Of a stretch of DNA of 64,000 nt, positions 11,451-22,700 are shown one piece after another (within the stretch, counting starts at the first letter, position 1; the number at the start of each line of letters is the position of its first letter). Source of the stretch: Psettodes erumei (lineage: Eukaryota > Chordata > Actinopteri > Pleuronectiformes > Psettodidae); contig JAFBJZ010000888.1 in the NCBI GenBank assembly GCA_016785225.1, forward strand, positions 2,422,501 through 2,486,500. The letters are read 5' to 3'. The translations under genes and the position numbers were made by a program. The notes under the pieces were generated by a model. It did no database searches, had not been told where the DNA came from, and saw only the letters and a program-made list of their open reading frames with translations.

Positions 11451-12439
11451 ACGATCTTTTGCACTCTCCTCTGCGAAGACAAAAGTATCTGTTTGATGTC
11501 TCAACCCTTTCAGACAAAGAGGAGCTGGTCGGGGCGGAATTAAGGATATTCAGGGGAGCGCCTGGGGATTTGCAGACTTCCCTGCAGACGACAGGCCTCT
11601 ACGACATCCAGCTGTACCCCTGCCGCTCGGACAGGCTGCTGGACTCCAGGTCTCTGGACCCGCTGGACTCCACTAAAGCCGGTTGGGAGGTTTTGGACGT
11701 GTGGGAAATGTTTAAAGCGCACCAGCATCATCATCACCACCCTCATCATCACCACCACCACCATCGCCATCACTATCAGCAGGATAACCAGCTCTGCTTC
11801 CAGCTCAGGGTCACTCTTGGCAAATCAGACACAGAGGTGGACCTGAGGCAGTTGGGACTGGACAGGAACGGCCGGTCCCAGCAGGAGAAGGCCATCCTGG
11901 TGGCCTACACCCGCTCCAAGAAGAGGGAGAACCTGTTCAACGAGATGAAGGAGAAGATCAAGTCGCGGAGGTCGGTTGGCGAGAAGGAGGAAGCGGCGGC
12001 GGTGACATCTACAGAGGAGGAAGAGGGGGTGTCGCTGAGGGGGGTTAGAGGGGAAGGGCCCCGGCGTCGGCGGAGGACCGCGCTGAACAATCGGCATGGC
12101 AAGCGGCACGGCAAGAAATCGAAATCCAGGTGCAGTAAAAAGGCGCTGCACGTGAATTTCAAAGAGCTGGGCTGGGACGACTGGATCATCGCGCCCCTGG
12201 ATTACGAGGCGTACCACTGCGAGGGGGTTTGCGACTTCCCCTTGAGGTCGCACCTCGAGCCGACCAACCACGCCATCATACAGACGCTCATGAACTCCAT
12301 GGACCCCAACAGCACCCCGCCCAGCTGCTGCGTCCCCACGAAACTCAGCCCTATCAGCATCCTGTACATAGACTCGGGCAATAACGTGGTGTACAAACAG
12401 TATGAGGACATGGTAGTGGAGCAGTGTGGGTGCAGGTAG
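11451..12439 (+). CDS. gdf6a: Growth/differentiation factor 6, coding exon 2 (prodomain and mature ligand)
   Basis: Completes the 449-residue precursor (residues 121-449; stop TAG 12437-12439). The prodomain starts with the conserved SPLRRQKYLFDVSTLSDKEE block (126-145) and includes WEVLDVW (199-205). A histidine-rich insertion occupies 211-228. A KSRR motif at 291-294 precedes an acidic linker. Five arginines (325-329) form the convertase cleavage site, leaving a 120-residue mature ligand starting at Thr330, the same length as I recall for mammalian GDF6. The mature domain has all seven cystine-knot cysteines (348, 377, 381, 413, 414, 446, 448), the WDDWIIAP motif and the CGCR terminus. HGKRHGKK at the N-terminus of the mature part and MDPNSTPPSCC favour GDF6 over GDF5 or GDF7. 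From memory the Ala-Leu-Asn-Asn start and Glu-Gln-Cys-Gly-Cys-Arg end match zebrafish gdf6a rather than gdf6b; that paralogue choice is less certain than the family. The protein acts outside the cell as a disulfide-linked dimer binding BMP receptors. Confidence 0.97.
11720..11773 (+). repeat. gdf6a: Histidine-codon tract inside Gdf6 prodomain
   Basis: Codes residues 211-228, with 15 of 18 histidine, interrupted by one Gln, one Pro and one Arg. CAT and CAC codons are mixed, so it is not a pure recent triplet slip. It lies between the WEVLDVW motif and the next conserved prodomain strand (QLCFQLRV), a loop that is short in other GDF6 proteins as I recall them. Confidence 0.95.
12062..12079 (+). 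other. gdf6a: Proprotein convertase (furin-type) cleavage site
   Basis: Codons for Arg325-Arg329 followed by Thr330. The RXXR rule is satisfied and the site lies 120 residues from the C-terminus, as expected for release of the mature GDF6 ligand. The arginine codons here are CGG, CGT, CGG, CGG and AGG. Confidence 0.92.
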
Positions 12440-13900
12440 CGGCGATAATTGTTGAAAATGAACTTTAAAAGACAGAAAAATCAAAAGATATGTCTTGATG
12501 GGTCCCAAGTTGAAGATACAAAGTCCTCACAGGTCTGAAATGCTTGACGCATGACGCGCCTTGTCTTTTTCAAAAGGGATGCACACGGGATGCGATATCT
12601 GTTATTTATTCAGACTCACAGTCACGTTCATTTACACTCTCTGCCTTAAAGTGTTACGCACACACATTCCCATCCAAGCAACAAGTTATCACTCATCAAA
12701 CAGGCTTTTGTTTCCCAGAGTGAGACGCGTCCATATGGCACAAGGATTGGGTACATGGTGTGTGACCTGACTGAGGGGGAGTTTGGGAGCCTATTGAGTC
12801 CGACTGTGCACCTGTTCGTGCCGAGGCCAGAGGACAGTGGGCTTTGCCTGTCAGCGCTTTGTTGCAACTCTGCCGTGTGATCTTGCCTGGCAGGCCGGAT
12901 TCTTTTGGGTATGTGCATCCAGGCTGTAATTGCCACTGTCCAGCTGGAGTCATTACAGGCCTGAGCGAGTGCCTGCGTCCTCAAAAAATAAATAAAAGAA
13001 TAAAACAAAAAAAGCAAAAAAGATAATAATTAAAAAAGTTAAATAATAAACAAATAAAGGGGCTGAATGTGTAACCTACCAAACAGACAGACAGAGAGAG
13101 AGAGAGAAAGAGAGAGACTGATCTGATGAGAGGAGATAAGATAGTTGGTGGTAATGCCTTCAAGAGATTTTTTTTGCCCAAATACTGGAGACCAGTCGAG
13201 AAGCGCCTCTGCGAACAGAAAAAGGACACAAAACCACACTTGTGCATACGTGGGGCCCTGTTGTTTAAAAAAAAAGAAAGTCAGAAGAAGAAAGCACACA
13301 TTACTGAGGCGAACTTTTTGCTCAAAAGTCTGCATCTTTACGAAATGCACTTCCACAACTGACTGCGCCAAGGACACGCGGTCAGCGAGAAAGTTTGTCC
13401 TCTCTGATTATGAAAATGTTTTTAAAAAAGACTCGCAAAGGAGACGATATTTAAATGCACATTAGCTTTGAATGCACTGCTGTTCATTTTTTTGAGCTGT
13501 AAATATTTGTACAGTCGAAAACTTTACAAAGTGCAACGAATGAAGAAATGGGAAAACGGCATTTCTTTGTAAATATACAAAATGCACTCAAATCGGTATA
13601 ATTTCTATTCTATAATTATTTTATTATTTGTGATGTACAGAGTTTCATGATAATCATATATTTCTTACGTTGATAAGAGTAATTTAAGGTGTATTCGATA
13701 TTTTTTCTTTTTTGCAGAGGGTGGAAAATACCATTATTAATGTCTACCTCATAATTGCATATAGGATCTGAGTTTTGAGGTGCATTCAGTTAGAGTGTAA
13801 AGAGCTTTTACAATGATATATAAGATCATTTATATACTTATATTACTGGATAATATTCCACACCATTACTGTACAAATAAAATTCAAAACAAAGTCTACC
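12440..13900 (+). other. gdf6a: gdf6a 3' UTR with candidate poly(A) signals
   Basis: AATAAA hexamers lie at 12987, 12991, 13045 and 13053, and at 13876 just after a TGTA. The last has the best context and would give a UTR of about 1.45 kb. A purine-rich microsatellite sits at 13084-13118. Two canonical Pumilio sites (TGTAAATA) lie at 13499-13506 and 13569-13576 within an A/T-rich segment typical of developmental 3' UTRs. Further AATAAA hexamers at 14236 and 14961 leave room for a longer isoform. The end point is inferred. Confidence 0.6.
13084..13118 (+). repeat. (GA)n-type microsatellite in 3' UTR
   Basis: ACAG and GA dinucleotide repeat with one A interruption. Simple sequence. Confidence 0.9.
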
Positions 13901-16900
13901 AGCCTGGTACTTCTGATGATTAATTGCATTCATTTCATACATTTTAAGTGTTTTAAGAAGGTATGACTTCCCTAAAAACACAAGGGACTGATTTTGTATT
14001 TTCACCCATGGATTAATATGATGAAAAATGTGACCCCACATTACTGTTCGTTTTCCACATATGAGGGCTTGGGTAACTTTAAAAGTAAAGTTGTATAGTT
14101 TCTTATCTTTTTTAAGATGTACAGTATACAATGCATAGTGAGCAATCCCCCCCCAATTGTATACAGTCTTGCATCCCAGTCAACAAATGTCACTATTCAG
14201 TGACTTGCTGGCTCAGGATTGCACCGCAAAAACCAAATAAACATATGGTGACCATCCAAGTAGAGGGAAATCCACTGGCTGTCACTGATATGGCACTGAA
14301 TGTATGAACCCCAGCTATTTCCCAATGAATTAGCCCTGCCTGGGTCAAGTTTACTTAACACTTTAATGTTTCCCAATCTGTGGAGGAAAAAAAAGAAGTT
14401 TGAAAGAAGGGATTGCTTCCATATAGGCTATCGACCTTGGCCTGGAAACAATTAGGAAATTGCTTTGAAATGTTATATGTTGTCCAGGCTCTTGTACAGT
14501 ATCATGTCACTCCCCACATGTTTGCTAGGGGGAAACAGAGGATGCTAAGTGCACTCTTTAGCAGTCACCGCAAATGACTGACACAACAACCATTCCCTTG
14601 AGTATAACCAAATGGCCCTCCAGGCTATATGTCTGGAACGCCATCACTGGGGTGCTACTATCAGTTGTGCTATCCTGCTTACAAGTGCACTTTAGGAGAT
14701 ACTTTGCACCACCATGAGTCTCTTTCCAGGGCCAGAGATGAGGGCTTTGCAGCTGATTCCGGATTAGAAAAGCCACTGCACGGTAACTCGTGAGATAAAG
14801 CTTTACTCTTTGATTTATATTTATTTGACAAGTTCCCCGCTCTGGTGGGCATTGGCCTGGAGGTGAGACTGAATGTTAAGGGAACAGTTAAATGGTGATG
14901 AAAGGGAAAGGAATGCTTTGTTTACCCGCTTCAATCCCTCATTCTTAAGTTAAATGTTCCAATAAAGTTCTTCATCACAACTGCCTCATTGTCCCTCTGC
15001 TCCACATTGAGGCAGAGAGAGACCAAGAAAAAAACAGTTGTGTTTATTTGAAACTTGGTCCTAATATATTAGTCTAAGCAAAGTGAAAATGGCAAAGAGA
15101 CGGGTCCTTTTCATCAGAAATGTGGAGAATGTATAACACAAATAGTCTTGACACCCCACATCTGTGCATGGAGGCTCCTCTTAAGAATCCGCAAGGCTGC
15201 ATAAGTGAAGATCTACTAGGTGTTGCTCTGACTGGAAAGCTCGGGAGCGTCTCCAAAAAGATTTTTTTAAAAAACAAAACATCTTGGCTTGTATATAGAC
15301 ATAAATGTTCCTCATACTTAACCTCTGCGTTATCAGAGATGTCCTCATCACTGACAGGAAAAGGCATAAATCACACTGATCTTTCAGATGGCGAGGACCT
15401 CTAAGCAAGCAGAAATTTGTTAAATGGGGAAGAGCATTAGAAAATGTATTGTGTGCTTTGATTTTGATAGAAAAGGAAGAGAATTAAGGAGCTTGGTCAC
15501 TGCCAAGATCTGACTTTTAAACTACTAACCTACTGATAAAATCCAACAAGAACTTATTCATTTGTCAATGACTGTTTCTCTGCTCACAGATTTTGTTTTG
15601 CCTCTAGAGGGGTCCCTCCTTCTCTGCTTTCTTCTAGTTCCCACCATTATGCTTTGCAGAGACAGTTCCCTCTGTAATAAAGCTTGACACTTTTCTCCAG
15701 TCAAGAACAGGCCAGGGCAAGGTGGTGCTTTTCTGCGCTAAACAGATACAGAATAAAAACATTCTGACAGACTCAGTGGTACGTGATGTGTACATTTGCA
15801 CACCATGTTATTCAAAGGGTATTTATTTCTATATGTGCTTGCATGTCTGTGAGTGTGTATCAGTGGACAGACGGGCAGCAACGTACACAGATGGACAAAT
15901 GAGTGGTGCAGGAGAGGAGCAGATGCCTGAAGTGACCCCTACTGCTGCCTTTCATTGAACCACTGGCTTCCACACAAAGGCAGGGGTGGCCCCAAACATT
16001 AAATACACTTGCTTGTGCCTTAATGCCAGAGGTCACTACTTTTTTTCCTCCACAGGATTCATTTTCTTGAACTCCTTTTGGGAAGAACAAAAAAGTACAA
16101 TTTCTTTTAAATAATTTCCCTAACGAGAGGCAAAACTGTCAAAATGTTGGTTGTGCTTGGTGCTGTTGCTGAAGCAGAGACAGATAATAAACCCCAGACA
16201 GAGCAGCCAGAGTGTAACAAAAGACCAGGGTGTTTTCCTCTAAGGGGGCATCTGCCCGTCTTTTCCTCCTTGCTCTGTGGCCCGACAGAAAGCCACCTCT
16301 GCCTCCTGTCAGGCCATACGGTAACAGGAAGACAGACACCTCCACTTCTCCACAGATAACCTGCTAATTGCATTAAACTCACTCCCAGCAGCACTTTTGA
16401 AACATGAGGATGAAGTCAGTGTAGCTAATTTCAGCAATGGCAGAACCTATTCTTTCATGTGCTTTGCATAAAGTCATTTATGTTTTTTGCATCTTAGAAA
16501 CTCTATAGCATTATTTGCATTTAATTAACTCAGAAAACAGCAAAAACAAAGGTTGACTTGATATATCTACTTGGAATACCTGTCCAAAGAAGCCAGTTTT
16601 TCCTCTGTTTATTTTCCAAAGGAATGTCTAAGGGTGCCCTTTCACCCCTCCTCATCCATTTACTGCCCCTGGTCTATGTTACAGATGGTGACCCGGGTCC
16701 TCGCCATCCCTGATTAACAAGCACACCTTCAGATTCTCCAGCAAATCTTCGCAGAAAAAAAGACTGTCTTTTTGTATGCTTGCAGTCCATCGTGTCTTTT
16801 TTGTTGTTGAGTCTATCTGTGTGTTTGTGTGAGGGCCTGAATGAACGTGAGTCAAAAGTAAATTTACTCAGTTAACTCTGACAATGCCTATGTTTGGGAG

Positions 16901-17494
16901 CAAGGCAAGGACATGACCTCGCTGCCAATTCACATCCGCAGAGGCTTGTGGAGAGGAGAGGGAGGGTCGTTGACCAATAGTGGCAGGACAATGGTATTCA
17001 ATGGTCTGGACACTTGGCCCACTGATGGAGAAATCAAGCCAAAAATGCACGCTTTTACTCACAATGTGAAAGGAAAAGTGAGGAATTAAAAGTCAAAGCA
17101 GCTCCAGAGTCTGTAATAGGTTTCATGGTGTGAAAGTTAGGAAAAACCAAGAATCCTCACCCTAACCTTCATTCATGCTCAATCAATGTCCATTAACGTT
17201 TTCACTCCTCTATATAAGACATACCCGAATTTAAAAAAGGGGCTTGGGTGGTAAAAAAGAGGTTTTGGTTCTGCATTGTAAAACGAGACATGTAGGCAAA
17301 CAAACATGGGTCAGGGGCAATGAGGCAGCAAGACAAGGATCTGACTTTGGTGGTGGTGGTGTGACGGTGGGGTGGACGGCAGAGGGAGGAGGGTGGCGGG
17401 GTGCAGGAGGACTTGATGGACAACTCCACAACGCGGCCGAGGCAGAGCTTTCACTTAAAAATGGTGCCTGGCCTATCTCAAAAGGTCAGAGCCC

Positions 17495-17700
17495 AGAACA
17501 CTAACACACTACATTAATCATGAGAGGCTGCGGCTTACCTGTCTAGCGTTTCAGCCGTGCCGTACAGTTAACCTCAATTATGCTTGATTACAAGGTGTGG
17601 AAGACGCAGGGCCTGGGCCAGGTCGTGCAAAAGATCAGGCATCAATAATGCAATTTCAGATTAGATGTGCCTGTCTGTCACCATGCTGGATGGACAGTAT
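17495..17700. promoter_or_regulatory. Candidate non-coding regulatory element
   Basis: Repeat-free stretch with homeodomain cores (CATTAATCATG, CAATTATGC) and a T-box-like AGGTGTG at 17593-17599, about 5 kb 3' of the stop codon. Texture-based inference. Confidence 0.25.
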
Positions 17701-18074
17701 GGTTTCTTGGGGAAACAGGGTAGCTCAATGAACAGGTAAGTTCTTTGTGATATCATTGACTCTCTTGAGGTCTTCACATACCGGTGCTAAACTGAAATGA
17801 AATGCAAACATATGCATGCGCGCAGGCATATGCATATGCAACACAAACCCATACACCAAAGCATTGTGTGGTGTACCAAAGAGAGCTAAAGGCTTCATGC
17901 TGTCCCAACCCCCTTCTTGGTAATTGCCCCATTATGTGTTGGTGGTGGATGGAGCCATTACAGATGTTTTATGACGGGGCCATTTTCATTTTGTCTTCCC
18001 AATGAGGGACGGATTTATGGTGCGAGGCAGTCTTCCGTTCAGGGGTTAAAACCCTGTGCTGCCGCATTCCCTAA

Positions 18075-18108
18075 TACACAAACACACACACACACACATA
18101 CACACACT
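18075..18108 (+). repeat. (CA)n microsatellite
   Basis: CA dinucleotide repeat with two single-base interruptions. Confidence 0.9.
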
Positions 18109-19690
18109 TGCTTGTGTTAACACGTGCCAAAAAAGAAATCCATATAAATTCACTGCATTATCTTTTATGTGACTGTCATAACTGTGAGCCTGACCTGCCC
18201 TCCCTTCACCCAGCTCACTGCTGTGCCCAGGGCTGCGAGTGAGGCTCTTGGCAGCAGCTTATGAGATGAATAAATGTTTGATGGCCCCGTGGAACAAGGC
18301 ACACTTCCAGGCCGGTCGTCAGTCTGTTCCCCAAGGGGGGGGTGGGTGGGGGTTGCTGGGTTGCTGGGGGAAGACCTCCTCGAAGAGTCCCTGGTCTGTG
18401 GGGAAGCAGCAGGCCTCGAGTAAAACCAAGTCTGACACTTTCTCACCAAATGTTATCCTCCTAAAAGGAACCATCATAAAGGGCAAAGTAAACAGCAGTT
18501 AGCTTTTCAGAATTAATCTCTTTTAGCTCACAGTGAAGTGTTTGAAGTGCTGAAGACTCTCTGGCTGTGCGGTTTCTTTCCAGAGGCTGTTTTGGTGTGG
18601 TTCCCCAGAGTTCCCGTTTGGAAATCAAATCTTGAGCTCAGTAGCTTTTATGCCAAGAAAAATAATGGTCATAAATTGGTGCCTGAATAGGCGGTCTAAT
18701 TACAGGACCGCGGACTGAAAATTCACCCTGAGACTCATAGCTACAATTATTAAGGTTAACAATAGGGACACTGGGGTAGCATTCGCAAAGCTTCAAAGAG
18801 CTCAGCTTATTTTATGACTTGTTTAAGTGGCACAGGGAGACGTTCTGAAATAGGAGTAGGTCCCTGTCTGTGTCAGAAATAGTTTTCCTTTCGTGCACAA
18901 ACTGTGGAAAGTTGTCAGGTACAAGTCTTTTAACAAACAAGGTCAACAGAGGAACACTCATTATTAATCATTTACCAGAGGAGCACAAAGAGAGCTAGAG
19001 AGACTAGATAGCCCAGAGGACCCAGGGGTTTGTGACTGAAATACTGCCTCATCGTGTTACACACACCGGCCTCTGTGATATTTCTGACACCTCGCTCCGA
19101 CCAACCCCACCTGCCCACTGGTGATTGATTTTCTCATTGTGGTGCTCACCTCAGACAGGACACCCCTGTTTTCTCCTTCCTGAATTTGCCAAAGTTTGAC
19201 TTTCCCAAGTAAAAACCTCAAAAAACAAAAAAACACTGTTGCGGCTCCAAACAGCAACATTCTGCTGCAGCTGTTTGAACGAGACCAGGAAATCCGACCT
19301 GGCTTTAAAACCTCAGAGCATGGATGTGGAGTTGAATGACTGATGCAAAGCTGACCATGTCTGAGGTTAGTTTCTGTCAATTCTCTCAAATACTGCTCTT
19401 CATTCACTACAACATAAATTCTCCCGCTCTGGCATGAGGAATGGGGTGAGGTTTGTTTGACCAGATGTAACTTTATCAGGGACTCTCTCTCCCCCTGCTA
19501 TTCTTGTGTCTCTCACATCTCTTAGCTCAGGCACAAAAAAGTGAGCTCTCACACAATATTTCTGTTTGCCGTAGTCTGACCTCTTTGTGAACTGCGGTAA
19601 AGTGAAAGGCACTTTCAGCCAGGGGGAATCGGATGGCAGTAACCATATGCCTTTCAACTGATACAAAGGTGGGAAAGGGGGAGGCCAGGG

Positions 19691-19755
19691 GTGTGTGTTT
19701 GTGAGTGTGTGTGTGTGTGTGTGTGTGTGAGTGGGTGGGTGGGTGGGGTGGGGGG
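19691..19755 (+). repeat. (GT)n microsatellite followed by GGGT/G-rich tract
   Basis: A GT repeat (uninterrupted about 19705-19728) passes directly into GTGGGTGGGTGGG and longer G runs to 19755. The second half has four or more G-runs and is a quadruplex candidate. Confidence 0.9.
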
Positions 19756-22700
19756 AGCGGTGGTGGTTTGCATGCTAGGTTGAAAAGGAAAGTGCCGTGC
19801 TGCATCTTTTTGTGTTGGTAAAGTGGTGGCGGTTTAGGGTCGGGGGGTTTGGGGGAGGAGGAGGGAGGTGTTGTTGGCTGGATGCGGTGCTGAACTCAAG
19901 ACAACGTCCGGCCGACTGACTGTTGAGATGGAGCCCTCTTATGGATGAGTGCAATGAGTAAACAGCATTCCTTTCCTTCTGTCTGACCCTCTCTGTCTCT
20001 CTATTTTTGTCTTTCTTTCTCGTCTTTCTTATAGTCTGTCTATATTAACACTTCACCTCCCAGGCTGTTTCTGCTGTCTGATGTACTCTCGAGCCACTTT
20101 TCATGAGACGTTAGACTGAACATCTGTGTCCTTGTTTTAAAAATGAATTAATGAAAATCTATCTATACGTTTTATTCATTTCAAGTTAAAGATCCTATAT
20201 GTGAGTAAAAAGGAAAAATAACTAAAATCATCTGCTGCATTCAGCAGCAAAGAAAAGAAGTGATAGAATTAGAAGCGAAGCAAGAATTAACACTAGCATT
20301 GCTCTTGAGACAGCTCTTGGTGAGTAAAAGAATTAAAATTGATGCTGAACCTGCAACCTTTCTTTGAGACTGGTAAGTAAACAGCTGTTAGCCCATGTTA
20401 TGCAGCGATAGTAAATAATTGAATACAGCACGATTAATTCAACATAAAATGTTCAATTATTCTTATGACACCACTTCAGAACTTATAAGTTCAGCTGAGT
20501 TAAGTCTTTTGACTTCAACAGTGAATTTAATTAATGTGAGTTCACTCAAATCACTAAGTTAAGTTCAGTGAAGAAACTTCCTTCTTTGAAAGTTGAAACT
20601 CTCCGGAGACCCTTCTTTTTTCGAGTTTGAAAAGAACATATATCAAGAAAATTTGTAGAAGATAGGTCTAGCTAATTTGAAGATTAGCATGGATTTCAGT
20701 CGCTGCCCTCATACACATATAGTTGAACAAAGTTATTGAGAGCAACCTCCCATATGTAAGTTGTACAAACTATGGTACCAAGCAGGTCCCTCACGAGCAG
20801 CTATGCCTTTAAGTTCTCAATGTCAAATGGAAATAAACAGCAAAATGTGGCTAACTGTTACTTGTGTGACTGAAATCTTAAAAACCTTGAAATTATTTTC
20901 AGTGCACCTAATAACAAATTCCTTTGTTGACTGCAGAATTAATCTGGGCATTTTTTGAAATACAAACACTTCTTTATATCAGATATGGTATGCTCACACA
21001 AAGGTAATGCATGATGGTGACTTTGACTCTGAATCACATGATGTGTAATGCTGATGCTGAAAGAGTAAGCTCAGAATTGTAAAAAATACATACTGTCCAG
21101 GTGTGTGTTTAGGCCCTGTCCCATCCTCTGGCATCATTAACACAAAGAGGACAGTGGTAAATACTCAACGCAAACACCAAAACTGTGTTTGAAAGTGTCA
21201 TGGAAATAATATTGTAATACCTCTATTTCATCACCTTATTCACAGGCAGGTCAAATCTCAGGGCCAGGTACAGAACAGCTGATCTGGAGCTGGTAGGGAT
21301 TCAGCATCTTGCTTCAACATGTGTCAAACATCTCAGAAAGATGAGGCTGCTTTTAGTCACTACACTTAAAGCGTCATTGCACATATTTTACTCATGAGGC
21401 TCGGTTTATTCATTGTGTGGAGTACCACTCAGTATTTCTGAAATTTTTGGAAGCTTGGCCCAGAGTAGAGGAGATGTGTTCAGACAGTAAACAAAGCAAC
21501 GTTTTACCTCGCCTGGACTACTTGTGCATAGTGCTCATTCACAGTCACTGTATTGACCATAGTGTCATTCTGCAAGCTGGCTTGCAATGTATGCATCAAC
21601 CAAGTGTGTGTGGAGCTTGCTTATATCTGCATGTGACAGCGTAGCCTTTGGCTGATCTCAAAATGCACCAGAACCTCTGTTTCAAGTTGATTTTCAACTC
21701 CTGCCGACATGTCTTTGCCTCGGCTCGTTCACATCTAATCGTAAACACTAACGTCTTTTCGCTGACTGTGCATGGAACTGTATTTCATTGAAATCTTGCC
21801 CTGCTTTCTGTCTGAACATACCTTGATAATCAGAATATCTCAGATGGATTAACCCATGTTAATGTAAAACACATATTGTATAAGACACACTACTTACCTT
21901 TGGTATTAAGACATACAATAGTACAGTATGTGTTCACATGCCCTTCCTATTTAGTTGGTATAACTCAAAGACATAGATTGGTTTAAATCTAGACTACATA
22001 ATGGGATACAGAGGCAAACATTTTAGATAAAAAAAAATAAGTACAAATGCCTTATCAGTTTGAAATCAAGGCCAGTATGATGTTGATACACATTCACATC
22101 TTAAAATGATTTGCTGCCTTATTACTATACAGTCAGCAATCTCTGTGTATGGTTACAGTGGATATAGGGAGCCAGCGTGTTTAGTAGGAAAGGGGGACAG
22201 ACAGGAAGACGGTTTGTTACAGAAGCAACATTAATCTATTCCTCTCGGCGCTCTTTGAAGAGCAGCAGCAGCTATGACAGGCTAAATGTTTCCAGAGATG
22301 TCACATTTCCACAAAATCTAAAAAGGCTCTTGCGAGCACTCATCCTTTCATGTTTGATTGTGTGTTGGAGATCCTATGATAAACAGACGAGGGTGGTGGT
22401 TGGAGGGAAAGGGGGCTGGGTGGAGGGGGGGGTTTTGGGAGAGGGGCTGTGGATGGGAACGTACTCTGCTGCTTGGCCTGCTTTGCCACCGGATCCAGAT
22501 GCTTTCGCAAATTACCTCTTTGTCTACTTCAGAGAGGGGTTCGAAATGCAAGTCTGAATTAAGATCCAGGGTTTCTCTTCAGACTTCTAGGATTGCAGGG
22601 TTATTGCACTGAATCTGATTAATCTGGGGCGGACTATTCCATCCACCCCTGTCACTTGTGCACTTATTGGCCCTAAAAATGCATATCCACCCTCAGACAG

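Noticed and set aside
11825..12508. 227-codon minus-strand open frame opposite gdf6a exon 2
   Set aside because: Shadow of the GC-rich coding exon; composition mirrors the sense codons and no domain is seen.
22540..22556. GGTTCGAA as a tRNA T-arm
   Set aside because: No matching acceptor stem, anticodon arm or B-box spacing around it.
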